A stretch of 55,571 nt of DNA from positions 1 through 55,571 of the forward strand of contig CAIYUC010000087.1 in the NCBI GenBank assembly GCA_903929315.1. The letters run 5' to 3'. Shown here in pieces: positions 17,312-24,728 of this stretch (position 1 is its first letter; each line of letters starts with the position of its first letter). The notes under the pieces were generated by a model. That model ran no database searches, was not told the origin of the DNA, and was given only the letters and a program-made list of their open reading frames with translations. The position numbers and the translations under genes were made by a program. The stretch is from an uncultured Bacteroidales bacterium. GTDB lineage: Bacteria; Bacteroidota; Bacteroidia; Bacteroidales; FEN-979.

Positions 17312-17612
17312 ATGAGAACTTCAAGCAGAATAGCTTTAAAAACAAGTCTTATGTCAGCAAAATATCAATGCTATATCTTGAATCTCATAAATGGAAAAAG
17401 AACCGAATTATTCTTACAGGAGATGTTGTTCAATAACTTCAAATAAGGAATGAACAATTATTTGGAGATTAAATGTTTAATAGTAATCAATTGGTATGAA
17501 CCCCAGGACAAGCCCTGGACCCGAATTCCGGGGCAAGCCCCGGGGAACCTGCCTGCCGGTTTAACTGCTGAAGGCAGTCAGGCAGGTTTACCATGCACCT
17601 CATCCCCTGCAG
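17312..17612. other. Non-coding stretch with stacked palindromes
   Basis: The first part of the 509-base gap before 17821 has a 38-residue open frame (about 17315-17431, ending IILTGDVVQ) that I cannot match to anything; it may be the remnant of a gene. From 17494 come GGTATGAACCCCAGG (also at 7877), CCGGGGCAAGCCCCGG (17528-17543), and AACCTGCCTG (17546-17555) matched by CAGGCAGGTT (17579-17588). These are hairpin-forming repeats; no promoter is evident. Confidence 0.6.
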
Positions 17613-17762
17613 GGGCTGTCTAATAAGTATGGCAGATGATAATTTTTCCTTCTTTGTGTGCTTTGTGCAATCTTGGTGTTCATTGTGGTTCAGTGCTTTA
17701 AGAATTAACCACAAAGGCCACAACGTTTTTCTCAATGGTCACAAAGACTTTTTAGACAGCCC
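17613..17762. mobile_element. 150-bp MITE-like element with terminal inverted repeats
   Basis: The ends are GGGCTGTCTAA (17613-17623) and its exact complement TTAGACAGCCC (17752-17762); allowing one mismatch the repeats extend to about 16 bases (GGGCTGTCTAA[T/A]AAGT). Such ends resemble those of IS1182-type insertion sequences, from memory. The body is non-coding and contains CTTTGTG-rich repeats and a TTGTGGTT...AACCACAA inverted pair. No transposase and no clear target-site duplication are visible. Confidence 0.72.
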
Positions 17763-17820
17763 ACGGGGGTTGAGGTGATAAAATTAAACAACAATTTAAC
17801 AAAAAATAAATTAAGATAAA

Positions 17821-18366
17821 ATGCTAAAAGGTAAAATTATCATTCTAAGACCTTTAAAAATAGAGGACTTGGAAAAAACAAATGAATGGCGTAATAATAT
17901 TGAGCTTCTTAAATTGACGCAAGGGGTTAGGTTTCCCAAAACCCTGGAAATGGATAAAGAATGGTTTGATAATGTTCTTAATGACAAAAGCAACCGAAAT
18001 ATTTATTTTGGTATCGATGCAATTGAAACCAATGAATTTGTTGGAATTATTCACCTTAATAATATTGATTACATTTCAGGTACCGCAACCTGGGGATTTA
18101 TTATCGGTGATAAAAAGAATCAAGGAAAAGGAATAAGCAATGAAGCGCCAAGATTACTGCTTAACTATGCCTTTAATGTTTTAAACTTAAGAAAAGTTTT
18201 TGGGTATATTATAAGCTATAATAAAGCAGCATTTTTCATGCATTTGGCGATTGGAGACGTTAAACACGAGGGGACCCTGAAACAACATATTTTCTTTGAC
18301 GGGCTTTATCATGATGTTTTAATATTTTCCATATTCAGGGAAGATTTTTTAAAAAATGAAATTTAG
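17821..18366 (+). CDS. GNAT-family N-acetyltransferase, RimJ/PseH-like
   Basis: A 181-residue protein with the GNAT layout: RPLKIEDLEKTNEWRNN at the N-terminus, FVGIIHLNNID, then the acetyl-CoA pyrophosphate loop region IIGDKKNQGKGISNEAPRLLL (a degenerate Q/RxxGxG/A) and LRKVFGYIISYNKAAFFMHLAIG. In polysaccharide loci such enzymes N-acylate 4-amino-6-deoxy nucleotide sugars, as PseH does. The gene precedes the acyl-group cassette by 70 bases and is one of two candidates here for transferring an acyl chain to an amino sugar. Confidence 0.8.
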   Translation: MLKGKIIILRPLKIEDLEKTNEWRNNIELLKLTQGVRFPKTLEMDKEWFDNVLNDKSNRNIYFGIDAIETNEFVGIIHLNNIDYISGTATWGFIIGDKKNQGKGISNEAPRLLLNYAFNVLNLRKVFGYIISYNKAAFFMHLAIGDVKHEGTLKQHIFFDGLYHDVLIFSIFREDFLKNEI

Positions 18367-18436
18367 TAACTTGTGCAGGTGCAGTAAGGATAGAAAGTAA
18401 TATGAAATTATTAATAAAATTTTAAATTGACTTGAT

Positions 18437-18727
18437 ATGACAACAAAAAAAGAAATTATCGAAATCATCTTCAAAAGCATAGAAGCTATTAATCAGCAAA
18501 ATAATACACATCTGATTAAGGATGTAAACACTAAATTGTTTGGAAGAGAAAGCGATTTAGATTCCTTAGGTTTGGTTAATTTGATAACTTCAATTGAAGA
18601 AAACATTGAAGAATTATCCGGAAAATATATACCTATTGCTGATGAAAGAGCTTTTTCTTTAGAATCAAGCCCTTTTAAAACAGTTGAAACACTTGCTAAT
18701 TATATAGAAATATTACTTCATGAGTGA
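18437..18727 (+). CDS. Acyl carrier protein
   Basis: A 96-residue protein with the phosphopantetheine attachment Ser43 in ESDLDSLGLVNLI. It is a dedicated carrier rather than the housekeeping AcpP, being longer and more divergent. Its last 8 bases overlap the start of the ketoreductase (ATGAGTGA), which implies translational coupling. It would hold the growing chain for KAS III and the reductase, or receive an acid from the AMP-ligase. Confidence 0.88.
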   Translation: MTTKKEIIEIIFKSIEAINQQNNTHLIKDVNTKLFGRESDLDSLGLVNLITSIEENIEELSGKYIPIADERAFSLESSPFKTVETLANYIEILLHE

Positions 18728-19436
18728 TCCGGTATATATTAAGCCTGTTATGCTTATAACAGGAACCAGTAAGGGTATTGGAAAATATCTTGCACATTAT
18801 TATCTCAACAAAGGTTACATTGTAATTGGATGCAGTAGAAGTGCATGTGAAATAGAAAATGATAATTATATTCACATTATTGCTGATATATCTGATGAAG
18901 TTGAAATTCTTAATATTTTCAAGATTATCAGAAAAGATTATAAAAGATTAGATGTCTTGATTAATAATGCTGTTGTGAATATTACAGATATAAGTGTTGC
19001 TTTACTTCCCTATAAAACTATTGAATATACTTTTAAAGTTAATTTATTTGCACCTATTTTACTTTGCAGAGAAGCTGTGAAGCTTATGAGTCGTAATAAC
19101 TTTGGCCGAATAGTAAATATGGGATCAATGCTTTCTAAACATGAAATTCCGGGAACTGCCTTATACTCTGCAACAAAATCTTCCTTAATTACTTTTACAA
19201 GAATTCTTTCAAAAGAAGTTTATAGTTTAGGAATTACAGCTAATGTGTTATCGCCATCCGCTATTAAAACAGAATTATCAGAAAATGTTAAACAGGATGT
19301 ATTGATGGAAGTACTCAACAGAAATGCTATTAAGAAATATGGCGATTTAATTGATGTTTCTAATTCAATTGATTACTTAATTAAGGAAGAAAGTAAATCG
19401 GTTACAGGCCAGGTTATTTTTTTAGGGGGAGCATAA
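18720..19436 (+). CDS. Short-chain dehydrogenase, FabG-like ketoacyl reductase
   Basis: A 238-residue classical SDR: cofactor motif TGTSKGIG (14-21), NNAVV in place of NNAG, Ser136 (NMGSML), Tyr149 and Lys153 (YSATK), and VTGQVIFLGGA at the C-terminus. All catalytic residues are present. With ACP and KAS III beside it, the natural role is to reduce 3-ketoacyl-ACP to 3-hydroxyacyl-ACP. No dehydratase or enoyl reductase accompanies it, so the chain would keep its hydroxyl groups. Confidence 0.85.
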   Translation: MSDPVYIKPVMLITGTSKGIGKYLAHYYLNKGYIVIGCSRSACEIENDNYIHIIADISDEVEILNIFKIIRKDYKRLDVLINNAVVNITDISVALLPYKTIEYTFKVNLFAPILLCREAVKLMSRNNFGRIVNMGSMLSKHEIPGTALYSATKSSLITFTRILSKEVYSLGITANVLSPSAIKTELSENVKQDVLMEVLNRNAIKKYGDLIDVSNSIDYLIKEESKSVTGQVIFLGGA

Positions 19437-20059
19437 TGGAGGTATTCATTAAAACCGTTACGATTGGAAATTGGAAAGTAAATTGCTATTTAGTTGCTTG
19501 TGATGGCGAAGCATGGATAATTGATCCTGGTGATGACTTTGAAACAATTATTAGTAATCTAAATCTTGATATTTTTAAATTAAAAGGGATAATAAATACA
19601 CATGGTCATTTTGATCATATTGGAGCTGTCGCTGATTTACAAGAGAAATACAAAATCCCGTTTCTCATTCATTCTAAAGATAAACGGTTAATAAGTCAGG
19701 GAAATCTATATAGAAGTCTTGCCGGCGATTTAACAGTTAAAAAAACTCCTGTCATTGATGAATATTTGGATAATTTATCTTCCCTTACATTACAAGATAA
19801 GATGCTATTTATTCACTATACTCCGGGTCATACAGCAGGTGGTGTTTGTTTGGAAATAGATAAAAACTTATTTACAGGCGATTTATTTTTTAACAACAAT
19901 GTCGGGAGAACAGATTTATCGGGTGGTAATAAAGAATTATTGTTTACTTCCGTCAACTTTATCTTTGAAAAGTATAAAGGTTTTCGAATATATCCAGGAC
20001 ATGGCGAATCATTTATCCTTGAAGAGAATTTAATTGAAAAACTTAAATCGATGATTTAA
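19436..20059 (+). CDS. Metallo-beta-lactamase-fold hydrolase (glyoxalase II-like)
   Basis: A 207-residue MBL-fold protein with the metal motif HGHFDH (THGHFDHIGAV), then YTPGHTAGGVCLE, FTGDLFF and YPGHGES. It starts within the stop of the ketoreductase (TAATG) and its own stop overlaps the KAS III start (TAATG). The family hydrolyses thioesters such as S-lactoylglutathione. Within this operon an acyl-thioesterase or release step is a reasonable inference; no direct evidence fixes it. Confidence 0.82.
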   Translation: MEVFIKTVTIGNWKVNCYLVACDGEAWIIDPGDDFETIISNLNLDIFKLKGIINTHGHFDHIGAVADLQEKYKIPFLIHSKDKRLISQGNLYRSLAGDLTVKKTPVIDEYLDNLSSLTLQDKMLFIHYTPGHTAGGVCLEIDKNLFTGDLFFNNNVGRTDLSGGNKELLFTSVNFIFEKYKGFRIYPGHGESFILEENLIEKLKSMI

Positions 20060-21066
20060 TGGGATTAATAATCAAACAAATCGAATACTATTTACCTGAG
20101 AAGGTGATTACAAATGAGGACCTGGCTAAAGAAAATCCTGAATGGGATATTGATAAAATAGAAGAAAAATCCGGAGTAAAAAGCAGGCATATTGCTGAAA
20201 CTTACCAAACAGCTTTAGATATGGCTATCAGAGCAGTAGAGAAAGTTTTTTCAACTGGTTTTATTGCAAAAGATCAGATTCATGCTATAATGTTTTGTAC
20301 TCAAAGTCCAGATTATATTATGCCTTCTAATTCATTCCTTATTCATAAATATTTTAAATTTAATCAGGATGTATGGGCATTTGATTATAATCTTGCATGT
20401 TCCGGATACATATATGGCTTAGCTATGTCAAGAGGGATTCTCGAAACAGGTTTAGCAAAAAATATTTTACTTATAACATCAGAAACATATTCAAAATATA
20501 TTAACCCCAAAGACAGGTCTACAAGTATATTATTTGGAGACGGAGCCGCTGCAAGCATTATCTCTAACGATAAGGATCGAGGTATTATTGATGTGATTCT
20601 CTCATCAAATGGGGAAAAGTATGATACTTTTTACATACCTGCCGGGGGTTGCAAAATTCCAAAAGATATTCATACGAAAGAAGTAACTGTTGATAATAGT
20701 GGAAATGTAAGAAATTTAGAAAACATTCATATGAATGGGTTTGCAGTATGGCAATTTATTTCTAAAAATGTTTCAGAACAGATTACCAAACTATTAGAAA
20801 CAAATAATCTGTGCGTAAATGATATCGATCTGTTTGTCTTTCATCAAGCCAGTAAATTGACTTTAAATTCTCTTACCAAAATGCTTAAAATAAATCCTGA
20901 TAAGATGTTTGTTAATTTGAAGGACATCGGCAATACCGTTTCATCATCCATCCCAATAGCGTTGAAAGATGCAGAAGATAATAGCAGATTGAAGAGAGGG
21001 GATTTAATTTTGTTATCGGGGTTTGGAGTTGGCTTATCATGGGGAAGTATAATTATGAGGTATTAA
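20059..21066 (+). CDS. Beta-ketoacyl-ACP synthase III-like
   Basis: A 335-residue FabH-type thiolase-fold enzyme with the full triad: Cys114 (NLACSGYIYGL), His262 (FHQAS) and Asn292 (GNTVSSSIP). Condenses a short acyl-CoA starter with malonyl-ACP. It is not the housekeeping fabH, since it lies in a polysaccharide operon coupled to ACP, ketoreductase and an AMP-ligase. Possible products are acetoacetyl-ACP or a longer ketoacyl chain. Confidence 0.88.
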   Translation: MGLIIKQIEYYLPEKVITNEDLAKENPEWDIDKIEEKSGVKSRHIAETYQTALDMAIRAVEKVFSTGFIAKDQIHAIMFCTQSPDYIMPSNSFLIHKYFKFNQDVWAFDYNLACSGYIYGLAMSRGILETGLAKNILLITSETYSKYINPKDRSTSILFGDGAAASIISNDKDRGIIDVILSSNGEKYDTFYIPAGGCKIPKDIHTKEVTVDNSGNVRNLENIHMNGFAVWQFISKNVSEQITKLLETNNLCVNDIDLFVFHQASKLTLNSLTKMLKINPDKMFVNLKDIGNTVSSSIPIALKDAEDNSRLKRGDLILLSGFGVGLSWGSIIMRY

Positions 21067-21077
21067 AGCGTTTATAT

Positions 21078-22421
21078 ATGGATGCTTTTATAAAAAAATT
21101 TGAAGAAACTTCTCAACTTCCTGCGATTATATGGAATGACAATATTGTTAGTTATGAAGATTTAATAATCAAAATTAATCAAGCTATTGCATTTATCAGA
21201 GTAAACGGTGTGAAAGCGCGTGAAGTTGTTTCTCTTACCGGCGATTTTACACCCAATACCATTGCATTGATGTTTGCTTTAATTAATAATAACAATATAA
21301 TTGTTCCATTAAATTACAATATCAAAGAATCAGAATATATAAAATTTGACATTGCCGGTGTTCAAAAAGATATAATTGTTAATGTTAAAAACGATGAATA
21401 CAGACTTGAGTACAAGGACGGAAACCCCCGGCATATCCTTTACGAAATTATCATAGAACGTAAACATCCCGGTCTTGTATTATTTACATCAGGTACTTCA
21501 GGTAAACCCAAAGGAGCTGTGCATGATTTCTCTAAATTATTAGAAAAATTTAATACTGCAAGGAAATCTATGCGTACTATTAATTTTTTGCTTTTCGATC
21601 ATTGGGGAGGGTTAAATACCATGTTTCATACACTATCAAATGGCGGCATTGTGTTTACATTGAAAGATAGACAGCCGGAGTCAGTATGCACTTTTATTGA
21701 AAAGTACAAAATTGAATTGCTTCCAGCTTCTCCTTCATTCCTGAATTTGATGTTAATTAGTGAAGCCTATAAAAACCATGACTTGTCTAGTCTTAAATTG
21801 ATTACTTATGGCACAGAACCTATGCCACAGACAACCCTCGAAAGACTGAAAAAGACATTTCCCAATGTGAAACTTCAACAAACTTATGGGTTGATAGAAC
21901 TAGGGGTGCTGAGATCAAAATCCAAAAGTGATGATTCTCTTTGGGTTAAAATAGGAGGAGAAGGCTTTGAGACAAGAGTTGTTAACGGACTTCTTGAAAT
22001 TAAAGCCGAATCAGCAATGCTCGGGTATTTGAATGCACCATCGCCATTTACAGAAGATGCCTGGTTTATGACTGGTGACCAGGTTGAAGTTGATGGTGAA
22101 TATATTAAAATTCTTGGCCGGAAGTCAGAGATTATTAATGTTGGAGGTGAAAAAGTTTATCCTGCTGAAGTTGAAAATGTAATTCAAGAATTAGATAATG
22201 TTGCCGAAGTAACCGTTTTTGGAGAAAAAAATCCAATAATAGGAAATATTGTGTGTGCAAAAGTAAGACTATTAAAGGAAGAAGATAAGAAACAGTTTAT
22301 TTCACGATTAAAAATCTATTGCAGACAAAAACTACAATCTTTTAAAGTACCGGTAAAATTGATTATTGATGATGATCTTCAAGTTGGGGACAGGTACAAA
22401 AAGAAAAGAAATAATTCATAG
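21078..22421 (+). CDS. AMP-dependent acid:ACP/CoA ligase
   Basis: About 447 residues from the ATG at 21078, 11 bases after the KAS III stop. The alternative ATG at 21039 would overlap KAS III by 28 bases. ANL-superfamily motifs are the P-loop-like LFTSGTSGKPKGAVH, TYGLIELG, the hinge region MTGDQVEVDGEYIKILGRKSE and IINVGGEKVYPAEVE. It activates a carboxylic acid as an adenylate and passes it to a thiol, probably ACP or CoA. It may load a starter acid or activate the finished chain. Confidence 0.85.
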   Translation: MDAFIKKFEETSQLPAIIWNDNIVSYEDLIIKINQAIAFIRVNGVKAREVVSLTGDFTPNTIALMFALINNNNIIVPLNYNIKESEYIKFDIAGVQKDIIVNVKNDEYRLEYKDGNPRHILYEIIIERKHPGLVLFTSGTSGKPKGAVHDFSKLLEKFNTARKSMRTINFLLFDHWGGLNTMFHTLSNGGIVFTLKDRQPESVCTFIEKYKIELLPASPSFLNLMLISEAYKNHDLSSLKLITYGTEPMPQTTLERLKKTFPNVKLQQTYGLIELGVLRSKSKSDDSLWVKIGGEGFETRVVNGLLEIKAESAMLGYLNAPSPFTEDAWFMTGDQVEVDGEYIKILGRKSEIINVGGEKVYPAEVENVIQELDNVAEVTVFGEKNPIIGNIVCAKVRLLKEEDKKQFISRLKIYCRQKLQSFKVPVKLIIDDDLQVGDRYKKKRNNS

Positions 22422-23486
22422 ATGAGTAATTTTGAAATATTAAGATTAACTGATTCTGAAAAATGGAACCACTATCTTCACCGGCTCCCCTTTGAACAAC
22501 AAGACATCTATTTTACACCAGAATATTATCAACTCTATGAAGATCATGGAGATGGCATAGCTCAATGCTTTGTTTTCAAAAAAGAAAACGACATTGCACT
22601 ATATCCTTTTCTAATAAACTCAGTAAATGCGCTTGGATATGATTTGGATAATCAATACTTTGATATACAAGGAGCTTATGGCTATAACGGTATAGTTTCC
22701 ACCTCCTGTAAGGATACTTTTATTTCATTGTTTTATTCTTCCTTTGATGATTATATCCTAATCAATAATATTATTACTGAATTTACCAGATTTCATCCTA
22801 TAATACGAAACGACTTGTTCACTGTTGATATGAATGTTATCAAAGATAGAAACACAGTTTTATTGGATATTACAAAAGAATATGATTACATTTGGAATAA
22901 TTGCTATTCAAGTATTAACCGTAATATGATCAGAAAGGCATTGAAAAATAATATTTGTATTTCAATCTCTGATCATGATGATGACTATGTTTTGTTTTTC
23001 GATATTTACAAGCAAACAATGCAAAGTATTGGGGCTGAAAAATATTATTATTTTTCTGAAAATTATTTTAAAAGCATTAAAACTCTATTATTTAATAATC
23101 ATAAACTAATTATAGCTAAAGTTGATGGTAAAATAATTTGTGCAATGATATTAATGTTTTATGGCAGGTATGCACATTATCATTTATCTGGGCGGCTGAA
23201 AGAATTTTCTTATACAGGAGTTAATAACTTGATTTTAGATGAAGCCATTAAAATAGCAAAAGGAGAAGGTTGTTCTTTTTTTCATTTTGGCGGAGGAAGA
23301 ACGAACTTGCAAAATGATTCATTATTAAAATTTAAATTAAATTATTCAAAAGATAAACTAACATTCTATTTTGGGAAAAAAGTACACAATAGAATTATTT
23401 ATGATGAGGTGGTGAAACAATGGCATGAAAGATACCCGGAAAAAACTGAAAAATATAAGAATCTTGTTTTGAAATATAGATATTAA
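22422..23486 (+). CDS. FemAB/GNAT-like acyltransferase
   Basis: A 354-residue protein. The second half carries SSINRNMIRKALKNNI, KVDGKIICAMILMFYGRYAHYHLSG and FFHFGGGR, the pattern of FemAB-type GNAT domains that put acyl or aminoacyl groups onto amino groups. Its ATG follows the ligase stop with no gap. In this cassette it is the best candidate for moving the ACP-bound acyl chain to the amino sugar, competing with the GNAT at 17821. AT-rich throughout. Confidence 0.72.
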   Translation: MSNFEILRLTDSEKWNHYLHRLPFEQQDIYFTPEYYQLYEDHGDGIAQCFVFKKENDIALYPFLINSVNALGYDLDNQYFDIQGAYGYNGIVSTSCKDTFISLFYSSFDDYILINNIITEFTRFHPIIRNDLFTVDMNVIKDRNTVLLDITKEYDYIWNNCYSSINRNMIRKALKNNICISISDHDDDYVLFFDIYKQTMQSIGAEKYYYFSENYFKSIKTLLFNNHKLIIAKVDGKIICAMILMFYGRYAHYHLSGRLKEFSYTGVNNLILDEAIKIAKGEGCSFFHFGGGRTNLQNDSLLKFKLNYSKDKLTFYFGKKVHNRIIYDEVVKQWHERYPEKTEKYKNLVLKYRY

Positions 23487-23488
23487 GC

Positions 23489-24535
23489 ATGGAAATAAAA
23501 AAAAGAATAATTTCTGATACCTTTACTTTGTTGGATGCTCTGAAATTAATGGATTCAACCGGGTATCGTTCATTAATAGTTCTTGATGCGCTGAATAAAT
23601 TTAAAGGTATACTTAGTATAGGCGATATTCAAAGAATTATAATTAAAGACAATAAACTCGACATAATTATTGGTAATATACTCAGAAAAAACCCTCGAAT
23701 TGCGAGTATTAACACTCCATTTGCAGAAATAAAAGAGGTTATGATTAAATATCGCATGGAGTTTATTCCAGTTATAAATAGCTTCAATGAAATAGAGACT
23801 GTATATTTTTGGGAGGATTTTTTTGATATTAAAACAAATATTCCATTGGTTCAATTTGATACCCCCGTTGTGATTATTGCCGGAGGTATTGGTAATCGAT
23901 TGAAGCCATTAACTAATGTCTTACCAAAACCGTTAATCCCAATTGGAGAAAAAACGATTCTTGAGGATATTTTTGAACGTTTTTCGAAACATGGATGCAA
24001 TACTTTTTATATATCCGTCAGCTACAAAGCCGATTTAATAGAATATTATATACAAAATCAAAAACTACCTTATAAACTTCACTTCTTCAGAGAAGAAAAG
24101 CCAATGGGAACAGCAGGTAGCTTATTTTTATTAAAAGGTCAAATAAATGAAACCTTATTTGTAAGTAATTGTGATATCCTGATTGAGCAGGATTACTCGG
24201 AAATTTTAAATTATCATCGGTCAAAAAAGAATGAAATCACTATCGTTGCAGCTCTAAAACATTACCCTATTCCCTATGGTACAATAGAAACAGGAATAAA
24301 CGGGAAACTATTAAAGCTTATTGAAAAACCTGAGCTTACTTTTAAAATTAACAGTGGAATGTACATTCTTGAACCACATTTGATTGATGAGATACCAGAA
24401 AACCAGTTTTTTCATATAACAAATTTAATTGAAAAGGTATTAAAAAGAAAAGGTAAGGTAGGCGTTTTTCCTGTAAGCGAAAAGTCATGGAAAGATATTG
24501 GAAGTTGGGAAGAGTTAAAAGAACATCTTAGATAA
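23489..24535 (+). CDS. CBS-domain sugar-1-phosphate nucleotidyltransferase (PtmE-like)
   Basis: A 348-residue protein. Residues 1 to about 118 form two CBS motifs (TLLDALKLMDSTGYRSLIVLD; NPRIASINTPFAEIKEVM). Residues about 125-348 form a nucleotidyltransferase: VIIAGGIGNRLKPLTNVLPKPLIPIG, GTAGSLFLL, FVSNCDILIEQDY and EKSWKDIGSWEEL. The order CBS then transferase is that of PtmE, the glucosamine-1-phosphate guanylyltransferase of the Campylobacter legionaminic pathway. It is coupled to the acyl cassette (2-base gap). With the LegB- and LegC-like genes it suggests a GDP-activated amino sugar branch. Confidence 0.8.
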   Translation: MEIKKRIISDTFTLLDALKLMDSTGYRSLIVLDALNKFKGILSIGDIQRIIIKDNKLDIIIGNILRKNPRIASINTPFAEIKEVMIKYRMEFIPVINSFNEIETVYFWEDFFDIKTNIPLVQFDTPVVIIAGGIGNRLKPLTNVLPKPLIPIGEKTILEDIFERFSKHGCNTFYISVSYKADLIEYYIQNQKLPYKLHFFREEKPMGTAGSLFLLKGQINETLFVSNCDILIEQDYSEILNYHRSKKNEITIVAALKHYPIPYGTIETGINGKLLKLIEKPELTFKINSGMYILEPHLIDEIPENQFFHITNLIEKVLKRKGKVGVFPVSEKSWKDIGSWEELKEHLR

Positions 24536-24562
24536 TTATTATGGGCTCTATCCTTGATGTTA

Positions 24563-24610
24563 TACTGCATCTTAATGAAAATGCGAAGCAATTTTCTTTT
24601 AGATGCAGTA
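24563..24610. promoter_or_regulatory. Hairpin in the gap before wzy
   Basis: TACTGCATCT (24563-24572) pairs with AGATGCAGTA (24601-24610). The right arm runs into the second copy of the 58-bp palindromic element at 24606. The pair may form an attenuator or a processing site between the acyl operon and the polymerase; there is no clear U-run for a terminator. Confidence 0.45.
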
Positions 24611-24663
24611 ATCCCGGGAGGAACAGAAGCTAAGAATTCGCAAACCTGTTCCGATTCGGGATA
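24606..24663. repeat. 58-bp palindromic element, copy 2
   Basis: Matches 13459-13516 at 54 of 58 positions. The ends ATCCCGGGAGGAACAG and CTGTTCCGATTCGGGAT are near-complementary, so the element can fold on itself. Unlike copy 1 it lies between genes, before the polymerase. Confidence 0.9.
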
Positions 24664-24728
24664 ATATAGTAAATGATATTTAAAATGTGAATCCATTAAT
24701 ATTGAAAGAGAATAGTATTTAACAAATA

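Noticed and set aside
17311-17446. Small ORF or gene remnant after the glycosyltransferase
   Set aside because: Two frames are open for about 40 codons, but neither matches a family I know.
17487-17735. An 82-codon minus-strand ORF
   Set aside because: It runs across palindromic repeats and the MITE-like element; composition reflects the repeats.
17593-17778. A 61-codon + strand ORF
   Set aside because: It lies mainly within the inverted-repeat element and has no protein-like features.
3260-24535. A legionaminic or pseudaminic acid locus
   Set aside because: LegB-, LegC- and PtmE-like genes are present but no NeuB-like synthase, hydrolysing epimerase or CMP-sugar synthetase is seen.
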